Under the pieces are notes generated by a model that saw only the letters and a program-made list of their open reading frames with translations, was not told the origin of the DNA and searched no databases. Made by a program: the position numbers and the translations under genes. Shown one piece after another: positions 45,400-55,264 of a stretch of DNA of 64,000 bases; positions within the stretch are counted from its first letter, which is position 1, and every line of letters starts with the position of its first letter. Location: NCBI RefSeq assembly GCF_947172395.1, contig NC_069104.1:5731355-5795354 (forward strand), read 5' to 3'. This DNA is from Bicyclus anynana. Its lineage: Eukaryota; Arthropoda; Insecta; Lepidoptera; Nymphalidae.

Positions 45400-45640
45400 T
45401 CTAGACGAGCTCGCCCCAAGAGCTCCGCTTGAAAACGTACCTCTGGCTTCGTTGCACAACGAGCTTACGTCAGCGGGCGCGCAGAGCGGCTTACGTCATT
45501 CAAGCGTGATGAGTCCATAGCAACTTGGGGCTTATATGTACGTACGTAAAAGCGACGTTCGCCTGGCAGGGGCGTAAAGTATGATAGAGCGTTTATGTTC
45601 ACGTGAGTGGATGAGGCTCCGCCGCCGCGCCGCCGGCTCA
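45400..45640. promoter_or_regulatory. GC-rich patch with paired CRE-like sites
   Basis: GCTTACGTCA occurs at 45463-45472 and 45489-45498, 26 bases apart, around GCGGGCGCGC. TTACGTCA is a CREB/ATF-type site. No repeat is recognised, so this may be a real intronic enhancer or promoter. Confidence 0.3.
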
Positions 45641-45957
45641 ACGATTCTGAGAAACGTTCGAGGCTCTCTAGTTTCGGACTTGAATATGAATCGTGTAATA
45701 CGACGTCTATGAAGCATATTTTAAAGCGGCTTTCTGTCTCTGTAATGTTTTTTTTTATATCGCCTTACAGCACTGATACGTATTATTGGTTTGCTTGGCT
45801 TAAAGAATTATAAAGCTCTTTTCTAAATGAGTGTTAGGTATGGGTAATGATTATATATTATTACAGGCAAATAGCAAGAGATAATAAGATAGGTAGGCAT
45901 AGGATATTTCAACGTCATGACAAATCTAAAATTATGGAAGGTATCACCATCACCATC

Positions 45958-46099
45958 CGTTCCGTGTAGAAACTGAAAGGGGTGTGGATTTTCATCCTCC
46001 TCCTAACAAGTTAGCCCGCTTCCATCTTAGACTGCATCATCACTTAACATCAGGTGAGATTGTAGTCAAGAATTAACTTGTAAAGAATTTTAAAAAAAA
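45958..46099 (+). mobile_element. SINE family A, 5'-truncated
   Basis: GTGTAGAAACTGAAAGGGGT through CAGGTGAGATTGTAGTCAAG to a poly-A end. Confidence 0.8.
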
Positions 46100-46575
46100 G
46101 CTGATGACTAGATACGAGTATGTAAGCAAAAATAATTATTACTAGTATTACGGTAATCTGCGCCAAGCAGTTGTCACTGAATGGTATCTAGTATCTAATA
46201 TCTACACCGTGTCACATAACACTTTGCCTATTTGTAACATAAAGGCTTATCAAAGCAATAAACCTGACCTATCCAAAGTAGCTTGTATTATGTCACAAAA
46301 GAACCTTGTACTGAACATAACTCTGATCCTAAAACTGCCTACACGATAAATGTATTGTGACTTGTTTAGCTTCTTATGGGTAGTTACTAGTCAGTTACTA
46401 ACTGTCGGCATATATGGTTATTAAAATAACAATAAATTTATGATTTATGTATATTTTATTCATATTCTTATTATGAATTTATTAATGCAGACCAGCTAGC
46501 TACTTTGCGAGAATGTAGTCGATTTTTTAATTTCGTCCTAAAGACTGTGTCTGAATTTTTTTTTCTAGAGGTTTC

Positions 46576-46715
46576 GACGACCTCCGTGGCGCAGTGGTAT
46601 GCGCTGTGGATTGAGAAGACAGAGGTCCTGGGTTCGATCCTCGATCGATTGCAATATCACTTACCATCAGGTGAGATTGTAGTCAAGGGCTAACTTGTAA
46701 AGAATAACAAAAAAG
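46576..46715 (+). mobile_element. Minimal SINE family A (head joined to tail)
   Basis: Intact tRNA-like head GTGGCGCAGTGGTATGCG and GGGTTCGATCCTCG, then directly TTGCAATATCACTTACCATC and the tail. The ~170-base body is absent. Confidence 0.85.
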
Positions 46716-46861
46716 AGATTCATTAATCCACGAAACAAATTTTAGTGACATCATGTTCAACTTATTTTGAATGGCTGACAATACACATGGCTCCTTTCCT
46801 TTAATGTGAAAATGATTATAATTTATTATGAAATAAATCATCAATACCGAACAGCCTACTT

Positions 46862-47158
46862 TAAACCCAAATTCCCCTCCTTATAGGATATGGCGCATAG
46901 ACCACCACGCTGCTCCAATGCGGGTTGGTGGGATTAGGGTTAAATTAAAAGCCACTATTGGATTTTGATGATAAAGACCGGGGCCGACGGCTTAACCCGC
47001 TCTCCAAGGCAAGGAGTTTCCTACCAACCACCAAGTGCTGAGAATTTTGACTAAAAATATCTTAGAAAAAAAAAACAGCAGGCATTCTATGACCCATGAT
47101 TCGAACCCATGACTTCGTGGTTCAAATCCACACGGGCTAACCACTGGACTGAGGCAGT
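46862..47158 (-). mobile_element. SINE family C
   Basis: Minus strand head GCCTCAGTCCAGTGGTTAGC (box A) and GGGTTCGAATCATGG (box B), followed by AGTCAAAATTCTCAGCACTT and CCAACCCGCATTGGAGCAGC. A 68-codon ORF over the head is not a gene. Confidence 0.75.
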
Positions 47159-47624
47159 TTGAAATAAACAAATCTATGTAATTCGGAGGTAGGTACAATA
47201 TCCACTTACGTAACCTAATGATGTGCGGTTAGCCGCTGACCGCAAGATAGCTTACTAGTAAGTTGTAACGCGACTTGGCCACTGCGGGTGAGTGGGTCTC
47301 TAGTGCCAGCAACGGGCAAATAACGGAGGCTATTATCATAGATAACATCATCGCCTGTTGGCGAGGCCTACTGTTGTAAATATATAAAACTTTAGTAAAG
47401 TAGGCCATAGTGCAGACCGCCTTTACAATTTATCGACTAAAGAGCCTGATTGACAGACATCTTATTTTATGAAGGTTGCATGTTTATCAGTCTATGCTTC
47501 TACCACAGATAAGTACGCTAGCTAATTATACAGTTAGGTCGGATGCTAGGTAGTAGTAGGTTTTAAGGATTACATAGAAGTAGAAACCGTATTTTATTTA
47601 AAATTTTAAGCATTTTTAGGGTTT

Positions 47625-47822
47625 CACAAAGGGTATAACGGGACCCTATAACTAAGGCTGTCCGTCCGTCCGTCCATCACCAGATTATATCTCATGAACC
47701 ATGATAGAAAGTTCACAGATGATGTTTTTCTTGCTATAACAACAAATACTAAAAAACAGATTTATATAAAATGATACGGAATCCTGCTTGTGCAAGTCCG
47801 ACTCGCACTTGGCCGGTTTTGA
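47625..47822 (+). repeat. Dispersed repeat TCCGTCCGTCC...GCACTTGGCCGG
   Basis: GGGACCCTATAACTAAGGCT-GTCCGTCCGTCCGTCCATC and GTCCGACTCGCACTTGGCCG-GTTTT, a common lepidopteran repeat of uncertain class. It ends 40 bases from the GC donor of the osa-like exon. Confidence 0.7.
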
Positions 47823-47855
47823 AACTGTTAATCCCTAGTGACTAAAGTAAAGTGG

Positions 47856-47862
47856 ACTTGCC
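47856..47862 (-). promoter_or_regulatory. Non-canonical GC splice donor
   Basis: Reading the minus strand, the exon ends CCACACCAG and continues GCAAGTCC, i.e. AG|GCAAGT, the full consensus of the GC-AG intron class. No GT donor of comparable strength lies nearby; the only one, GCAA|GTCC four bases later, would leave a broken frame. GC donors are spliced by the major spliceosome but are often weaker and regulated. Confidence 0.75.
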
Positions 47863-48026
47863 TGGTGTGGTGAGAAGGGCGGTCTCGAGTTGGGCGCGCC
47901 TGGTGGCCCCGGCGGGGGCGGGTACCGAGGCGGGTAGGAGCCCGGCGGACCGTACGCGCCCGGCGGCTGCTGCGGCCCGCCGGGAGCCCCCTGGCCGTAC
48001 GGAGGGCCGCCGTAGCCGCGCGGAGG
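47862..48026 (-). CDS. osa: Internal exon (5'-most seen) of Osa/ARID1-like SWI/SNF subunit
   Basis: A 165-base exon of 55 codons, phase 0 at both ends, preceded by a pyrimidine-rich acceptor ending TTATTCCACAG and followed by a GC donor (CAG|GCAAGT). The peptide begins PPRGYGGPPYGQ, is rich in Pro, Gly and Tyr, contains SYPPRYPPPPGPPG and ends SRPPFSPHQ. Osa/ARID1 is the ARID-domain subunit of the SWI/SNF (BAP) chromatin-remodelling complex in the nucleus; the part before its ARID domain is long, disordered and made of just this kind of sequence. From memory, fly Osa has a RYPTPPG stretch followed shortly by STHQ, which lines up with RYPPPPG...SPHQ here. GC-rich synonymous choices contrast with AT-rich flanks, as expected of real coding sequence. 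Other Pro/Gly-rich nuclear proteins are possible; exon reality is more certain than the name. Confidence 0.82.
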
Positions 48027-48121
48027 CTGTGGAATAACACACAATTTAATTACAATCAAATAAAAGCATATGGGGGTCAACATTCATCTTTGACAATACA
48101 ATAGGGTCAACATTGATCATT

Positions 48122-48366
48122 AACAATCCATATTCACTCACTGTTGAGCACGAGTCTCCTTTCAGAATTAGAAGGGTTAGGCCTTAATCCACCACGCTGG
48201 CCAAATCTTCATTGGCACTTTGCACACATAGAGAATAAAGAAAATTGTCATGTATGCAGGTTTCCTCACGATATTTTCTTAAATGAAAAGTTGAGGTGCA
48301 TACCCCAGACCGGATATGAACCTACGCCCTCCGAATCGAAGGCAGAAGTCATCCATTGGGAAATCA
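48122..48366 (-). mobile_element. SINE family B, diverged
   Basis: CCATATTCACTCACTGTTGA, TATGCAGGTTTCCTCACGAT and TCCGAATCGAAGGCAGAAGT. The head ends at CCATTGGGAAATCATCA. About 95 bases upstream, in gene direction, of the 55-codon exon. Confidence 0.75.
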
Positions 48367-49667
48367 TCATAATTATCAGCCTATTTGAACAACTTCTACT
48401 ACAGGACCAGGTCTTCAGGATTCGGAGCTAGGTACCCAACACAATGCTCCAATCAGAATTAGGTTAAGGGTGATAATATTTGTTACAATCCTATCAGATT
48501 TCATTTTTCAGATTTCCTGACTTTATTTTTGAATTGTTAAAATCATTCCGACTTCTATTATGAGAAGTTAGCTTGTTCTAATCATAAGACGATAACATCT
48601 ATTAAACATTTTCGAATACAATTTACAACTTCATTGAAAACTTGTTAAGGGTCCTATTTATAAACATTAATTAAAATTTAAGCAAACTAACTCAAAGTAA
48701 AGTGGACCTAATCACCCTTGTTTGAAGTTCTCTTTACCTTATTAATTGTTTTTAGATAATTTTAATTTCTGTTTTTTAATTTTTAGTGCTTAAGAGTAAT
48801 TATAATATAAGTTTCGTACGATTTCGTTCTAAATTGATTGCACAATTTTATATAAAAATAGATAGGTACTGTGTGGTACATTTAGATGTAGAGCAGTACA
48901 TTTATTTGGCTAGGCAATCGTCTTCATAACGGTCAGCAGATAGGACATATGTTATGTGAGGTTGGATTTTTTTTCTAACAAAGCAACAATTTCTTAGTAA
49001 TTCGAAGTTACAGACAGCGCTGTGACTACGTTCGTTTCCATGGCAACTTCCTTGATGCTTTGGCATCCTATATAAACATAAAGTACAAATTCGAATAAGG
49101 CATGTTATTTAGGCGAAAAGTTCGTCAACGAGTGTAAAATAGCGGAATCGCAATCCTTTTGCCAGTTTTAATTGTTGCCTCTTTGACAGAGCTTGATCGG
49201 GAAAATATTCATTTACCATTTCCACCATTTCCTATCTACGTATGTAATTATTAAGTTAAGCTGTGTTTCAGTTCAAAGAATATTGCCGCAGACATTACAA
49301 CTACAAGCGTATGTGAGAACACCTACGTCTCTCAGGGCGAAGGGCATCGCAGTGTTCATGGCGTGCGTGATGTTGTTCCAAAGGCAATTACCGATTAACA
49401 ACAGGTGGGTCATTAGTTCGTTCCGTCTATTACTGAGATTTAAAGACGAAGCACTTCTGACAATTTTCTAATCTATATCTATAAGAATCTGTATAAATCT
49501 GTATACTGGACTGAGAGCTTGCGATAGCCAGACAAACCTTTTTCCAAATAATATTTTTCTTGCAAGAAAACCGTCTAAATAAAATCAGTATTTCAAAAGA
49601 AAAATCGCAGACTTCAAAGATCGAATACATAACACCATTTGTCCGATGCGCAAACAAATGAGTGGGT

Positions 49668-49819
49668 CAGCGGCGAGCACTTCATAGATTCAAAAATGCA
49701 CTGCACACCCTGAGGTACATAAAAATCTACGTTGGATACAGAATACATAGTTGGACATTGAATTTTCTAATTTTTACTTATAGTGCATACTCTAGTTAAA
49801 AACTTTATGCACGCCATTG
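49668..49819. mobile_element. hAT MITE, diverged
   Basis: CAGCGGCGAGCACTTCATAG...ATGCACGCCATTG: the TIRs carry several changes and no target duplication survives. Older than the 16.4-kb copy. Confidence 0.65.
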
Positions 49820-50174
49820 AGTATGATGAATGAAGAGTATGAAGAGAACACAAGAAACTAATACAATTATTAGATAACTTTATCCTTATACTCAGTCAAG
49901 CTTCGCTTTGACTTATTTGCACTTATTTCTTCCCTTATTAGGTATATTTAAGAAAGATGTTCAAGTTGAACAAATAAAATTGTCAGTCTGCAAAACACAT
50001 TTTATACTACAGTAGCAGACGGCACGTGGTTTCACTAGCATAGTTCCAATACACAACATAACAAAGATTTATTACTGAGGTAAGATTTTACTAACTTTTT
50101 GGGACGTTTTATCAGGTGTCTAGATGAATTCACAGACGATCTCTAATATTGGGCAAAGTCTCGTTAGTTACAAA

Positions 50175-50472
50175 GACCTCTCTGGCGAATTTGGTAGTAC
50201 TGTGTTTTGAGTCCTGGGTTCGATACCCAGCGCGGGTCAATTTAAGATTTTATATTCTAGTCTGGTAGGCTTTGACCGTGGTTTGTTACTACCACCCAAC
50301 AGGCAAAGACGTACCGCCAAGCCATTTAGCGTTCCGGTACGACGCGGCGTCGAAACCGTCACCGGTATGGGTAGACCAAGTTAGGTAGCTTCCATCTTAG
50401 ACTGCATCGTTATTTAACATCAGGTGAAATAGCAGTCAAGGGCTAAATTGTCAATGAAAAAAAAAAAAAAAT
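50175..50472 (+). mobile_element. SINE family A, full length
   Basis: Head GACCTCTCTGGCGAATTTGG with GGGTTCGATACCCAG (box B), body ACGTACCGCCAAGCCATTTA, tail CATCAGGTGAAATAGCAGTC and 12 or more A residues. Confidence 0.85.
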
Positions 50473-51099
50473 AAAGAGGATAATTTGAATAACGACAGTA
50501 ACAGTACTTATTTGTTCCGACATCGACACAGTTTTCAACAACAGGCCCCAAGCATTTGACACAAATCGGATGTCGTTATACTTCCAGATTCTCGAACTAC
50601 GATACGAGTATAATGGCGCAATACATCCAAACTTTAACGTGGCTAGGTTCTTTTCTTAGCGTGAGTTTGCATGCGATATTCAGCTGTTAGCTGGTAAACA
50701 GATAGAAAAGAAAGAAAGAAACATCTTTATTAAGATGTTGTATAAGCAACAAATGTCTCAACCGATAGATTAGCCCATCTGCTAAAAGATTATAGTTCTG
50801 TTAAAATCGTAATCATATTATCTCTGTATAACTAAGTTTAAGAGTTAAATTGTGTACTCCAATACAAACATTACTTAATAATATTTTATTGCGTAGGGTC
50901 TGTAAAATAAATTTTAAACAACCATTTCCATTTTTGTTAATTCTCATAGCGTAATAAATATTAACCCGTTGCTATTACCAAACCCTTTTATCTAAAACAT
51001 TTCAGCCGTCGTAACTATAAAAACAAGCCGCTTTCGCTGTAATATCAATTTTCAGACAGATATCGCATCTAAATAATTGACGTCCAAAGTAATTCGCTG

Positions 51100-51720
51100 T
51101 GCCAACAATGCCGCCCGTTTCAGTTTTCAGCTCTCATTTTGTTCTATGATGAAAATTCAATTATTCCGTGCGAGCCGCGCTGCGAGGCAAACGAGCGCCG
51201 GAAAACGGTCGGCACCCTTTGATCGAATGTTTTACATCTCGAAAGGACCGTCCGATGGCGGAGGCTTCGCAGCTAGCGGCTCTGCGAGGAGATATGAGGA
51301 GTTTGTCCGCCAATTAGACTTACATTTTTACGAACATCGGGGTGTTTTATGGCGGATTCAATGATTTATGAGGGCGGTGTGTTGCCGGGGTGCGGCGCGG
51401 GGGGTGCAGCGAGGGTAGCGGCGCGGGGCGGCGGGGCGGCGGCGCGCCATTGGCGGACACTGCATCGATCGCGCGACGAGCTCGCTGCGGCCCGCCCGCG
51501 CCAGCCAGCCTCCACCTACGTTAATAAGTAATCATCCGACCCCACGATACCTCAGCGAGTTTTCCGGACAGAGCTGGAACCACTGAGACGGGCCTCGTAT
51601 CTCCAGTCGGTCGGAACAAAGAGCCACCGCACGGGGCGACATCCGTATTGATTTATGCAGTAATTGACCCGCGGGTAGGCGCGCAGCCCGCGCACACCTC
51701 CGCCCTCTACGCACCTATAT
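51100..51720 (-). promoter_or_regulatory. CpG-rich patch, candidate promoter or first-exon region
   Basis: About 600 bases of GC-rich, non-repetitive DNA, densest at 51365-51530, with six or more G-runs at 51372-51436 on the plus strand. It is 3.1 kb upstream of the first osa-like exon seen. In AT-rich insect DNA such a patch is often a promoter, 5' UTR exon or enhancer. ORFs here (51077-51364, 51349-51531) are Arg/Ala/Gly-rich and probably artefacts of composition. Strand is assumed from the gene. Confidence 0.35.
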
Positions 51721-52588
51721 TGCCTTTACACGCACCAGTATCTCTATTATATGAAAGAGAACAATGCATTTCGATCAATGTAGCGCTGTACGAATTTATC
51801 GACCTACTTCCAAACAGAGCTCCGTCGTCCAAAATAATAACTTTGATCGTTCGACGTAAACGCAATTCGAGAAAGACTCGAGGATTGTTTGCGTTATACG
51901 AACCAACAGTTGAGTGACCTATTGCCTTATAGACGAGCTCTTGGAGCCACATAATAAAAGTTCGTTTAATGCGAGAGGGTGGGGTCTCTGTCGGGTTACA
52001 AATTGGCAGGGGGAGAGATCTCTAACTCAACTCTACTGAATAATCAATTAATTTATCTTGTGTATCATTTAGGTACGTCACATAACAATATCAAAGATAT
52101 TTTAAATGATACAAAGTTAGTTTTTTGGCGAAAGTAACAAAGAATAAAGCAATGCAATTATATTTTGCATCATAAATTTAATTTGTATCAGTTAACTCAT
52201 CAACATCAGCTTCTGTAAATGGACGAATCAAGTTTTTGTATGAGTAGACAGATAAACTTAGAAACTTTAGAATTTCTTTGTAAAATAACATTTGTTAATA
52301 CTATTATACTCTATAAAGACAATTTAATAACGCAACCATAAAATAAAAACCATACACTTACAGAAAATCTGTATCATCGTTTAACTTCACAAAAAAACCA
52401 TTTCTTTTGCTTCAGCACAAACGGAAACTTCCCAAGAAGAAAAAAAAAAGAAAAAAAAGTTTTAACGAACGCAAACACGTAATTCCAAACAACCTTAAAA
52501 GGTTGACCTTAATAAAGCACCGATAAGTGAACTCGTGAATGGAGCCAGTGGGCGGGAGGCATATTTAATTAGATATAATATTGTGGGT

Positions 52589-52690
52589 CGGCTGCAGCCG
52601 CATTGCATCAAAGCCAGTGCAAGTGCAAACCGTTAGGAATGCGACCGGATTCCGAACGGGACGGCGGCGGGCCGAGTTCGCACTTGCATC
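52589..52690. promoter_or_regulatory. Patch with 12-bp palindrome and inverted TGCAAGTGC
   Basis: CGGCTGCAGCCG (52589-52600) is a perfect palindrome; TGCAAGTGC (52618-52626) and GCACTTGCA (52680-52688) are inverted copies flanking a GC-rich core. No repeat is recognised. Confidence 0.3.
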
Positions 52691-52859
52691 ACTATTATGT
52701 CATTAACTACCTAAACGTAAACGCATTTCTGATTATGACGTGATGATATTATGACGTGTTCGGCGTGATCATGGGTCGGGACGATGTAACGATATCAATA
52801 TTGGAGAAACAACTGTGTATGGTAAATCACACGTGGTTATTTTAATCCTTTTTTTTGTA

Positions 52860-53053
52860 TCTATACTAATATCATAATGAGGAAAGATTTGACTGTTTTA
52901 TTTGTTTGCATTGAACAGGTTCGGAAAGTGGACTGATTTCAAAAATTCTTTCACCAATGGAAAGCTACATTGTCAGGGAGGAACATAGGCTTTATTTATC
53001 CCCGTATTTCCACTGGAACGGGTACTACGCGGGAGAAATTGCGGGGATCTGCT
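52860..53053 (+). mobile_element. Helitron-like element, 3' end decayed
   Basis: A|TCTATACTAATATCATAATG start, GGACTGATTTCAAAAATTCT, TATCCCCGTATTTCCACTGG-AACGGG, ending GGATCTGCTATAT where CTAG is expected. Confidence 0.7.
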
Positions 53054-53159
53054 ATATTAAATATAAGCAGGCGGTTTTGGCGAATGACCATCATGAGGAA
53101 ACCGTTTCAAATTAGGGTAACTGAGGTAAAAAAATAAAAAGTTCAATTTTGGCAATCCA

Positions 53160-53225
53160 TATATTCAAACAGAATATCTAAAAATCATTTCGTATTAAAA
53201 TTTCTAAAAATCATTTCGTATTGAG
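53160..53225. repeat. Short tandem duplication
   Basis: TCTAAAAATCATTTCGTATT occurs twice with a six-base spacer. Confidence 0.75.
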
Positions 53226-53299
53226 TCTGATGAATACGTCACAAAAGGATTCCTTTTTGTCCAAATTTGAATGTCCTAGTTTCAATCAGCCAGATGTCA

Positions 53300-53415
53300 A
53301 GCAGGTTCCACCTGCAGCGTGCTTGATGCAGACGGCTCAAAACCGTGTTGTTTGGAAGTCCTTAAGAAAGGGCCTTGTTCAGCAGTGGACATCGATGATG
53401 ATGATGATGTTATTT
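53300..53415 (+). mobile_element. LINE 3' end
   Basis: Decodes LMQTAQNRVVWKSLRKGLVQ then QWTS, followed by a (GATGATGAT) tail: the end of the same LINE ORF seen at 32576-32815 on the other strand. Confidence 0.75.
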
Positions 53416-54927
53416 TACGTACTAAAGTTTGCAGAGAATCAAACTCGATACAAGTACAAATAGCAATTTAGCTCGCAATGGGAAGGAAACAGATAGTTAA
53501 CAGAAAGTTACGTGAGCCGCATTCGAGATCGACGTGACACATTTCAGCCGCCACACACACACACAAACGCCAAGGACAGAGGAGCAATATAAAATGTACA
53601 AAAAGTAAACAGTGTACAACAGAAATGTTAATGACCTATGACTAATACAAGGAGGCCGGTAATGTATGTATAATATCGACATTCGTACAAACAAGAGTGC
53701 CACTGTACGATACGCTACGTTACATAACACTTTTGATTGTGTTTGTAAAAAGTTGGGGATTCCCTCAACTACATACGCACCTTACACTGATACACTTTAG
53801 TGTGAGTGTAACCTTGCCTTCCTTTACATATTAAACGCCCGTCGGGCTATCCCTTTACGCATCTACAAAAAGCGGGGCCATAACTGTGTTGTCGGAAGAA
53901 AAAGAGAAAACGAACGGGACGGGATTGACTGTTATTACTATTATTACTTTATTTCAATGAGCTTTGACGATAAAAGGCGCGCTGACCGGTTTACTTTTTG
54001 TACTTGTTGGAACCAACAATGGGACGTAAAGCGTATTCATCACAATCATCTGTTCCGTGCTTCCAAGAACTGATGAGTTGATGACACGTGCCTGCGCAAA
54101 CACAACTGCACCACAATATATGTATATGTGAGTGTGTTTAGCTATATACACAAGAGTGTGTGACGTCACTTTTTCTTAGCTGATAATATACAGGTTAGGT
54201 TTAATAGAAGATGCTTGATCATGTTTTGCAAGTAAAAGCCAAGGTAATAAGGAGATTGTTCATATGCAAAAGAGTTTCTTTCAAGGCTATTCTAATATAA
54301 AAAGTAGACAGAATATACAAACATTTTTGACACTTCAAGTAAGTCTGTTTGTCTATTTGTAGCAATGATACTATCGGTTTGACAGAATCTCCTGAGATTC
54401 TTTTAAAAAATCATCAAATCAACTCCTGTGTGACTAGGAAAAGTGGTCTGATCGTTCAAGCATCTTTGTCGTTAAGAAATATCTATTTTTATGGACTAAA
54501 AGTCAATAGCATTGGCAAGTCCAAAACTGCTCAAGCTCAAGTAATTACTGGTTGTTTTTGTTCCAATTCACCATGTAGTGATTTTGCGAATACACAGAAA
54601 CAATGTTACAAATCTTTGACTTTAATCATCTATCGTTAAAAATAAGAAAATGAAAGGTGTTTTAAACAAGATTATGGAGTAATTTAAGTTTCGTATTCAT
54701 AGCACAAATAATCCATTGAATGCTAAGATATTTGCCCTATATAGGCGATTAGTATAATACAAACTCAAAGCTTGAGACGACGTTTCAAAACTGCTTATAA
54801 TAAGAATTAGAATTTCGCCTGCGACCTTCAAAAGACACGTATTACGTATTACACTTGCAAAATGTGTGAAATGTATGCAATACACATTTGTACATGTCGC
54901 GTACACGGCCTCGAAATAACGACGCAA

Positions 54928-55264
54928 TATTAACGCCAGCCTATAAATTATACATAACTACGAGTATCTACATTCTACATAAATCTACCTGTCTATCAAC
55001 TGTCTATATACATCTGTTGAGCTCGAGTCTCCTCTAAGGATGAGAGAGATTAGGCCAATAGTCCACCACGCTGGCCAATGCGGATTGACTTCACACACGC
55101 AGAGAATTGAGAAAATTCTCTGGTATGCAAGTTTCCTCGCAATGTACCCTTCGCCCCGTACCGGATTCTAACCAGAATCGGAGGCAAAGGTCATATCCAC
55201 TGGGCTATGACGGGTCACACCTGTATACAAACATTTATGTATAATTTATAGGCTGGCGTTAATA
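54928..55264. repeat. 29-bp perfect inverted repeat around a SINE B
   Basis: 54928-54956 (TATTAACGCCAGCC...ATACATA) and 55236-55264 are exact inverted complements, 279 bases apart, with a SINE family B between. Confidence 0.85.
55013..55216 (-). mobile_element. SINE family B, diverged
   Basis: GTTGAGCTCGAGTCTCCTCT, ATTCTCTGGTATGCAAGTTT and ATCGGAGGCAAAGGTCATAT-CCACTGGGC. Internal deletions around the linker; lies within the inverted repeat. Confidence 0.75.

Larger units (their letters stand above)
30779..47861 (-). other. osa: 17.1-kb GC-AG intron
   Basis: Intron of 17,083 bases, GC donor at 47861 and AG acceptor at 30779. Apart from the repeats and hairpins listed separately, nothing recognisable in 30779-31130, 32816-33107, 33740-34037, 34363-34750, 35411-35955, 36200-36727, 36850-39841 (AT-rich, with a GC-richer patch at 39440-39700), 40540-41298, 41877-42470, 43040-43330, 43761-44738, 45640-45957, 46100-46575 and 47159-47620. 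Confidence 0.75.

Noticed and set aside
51077..51531. Two ORFs in the CpG-rich patch
   Set aside because: Arg/Ala/Gly-rich translations of GC-rich DNA, with no family likeness or splice support.
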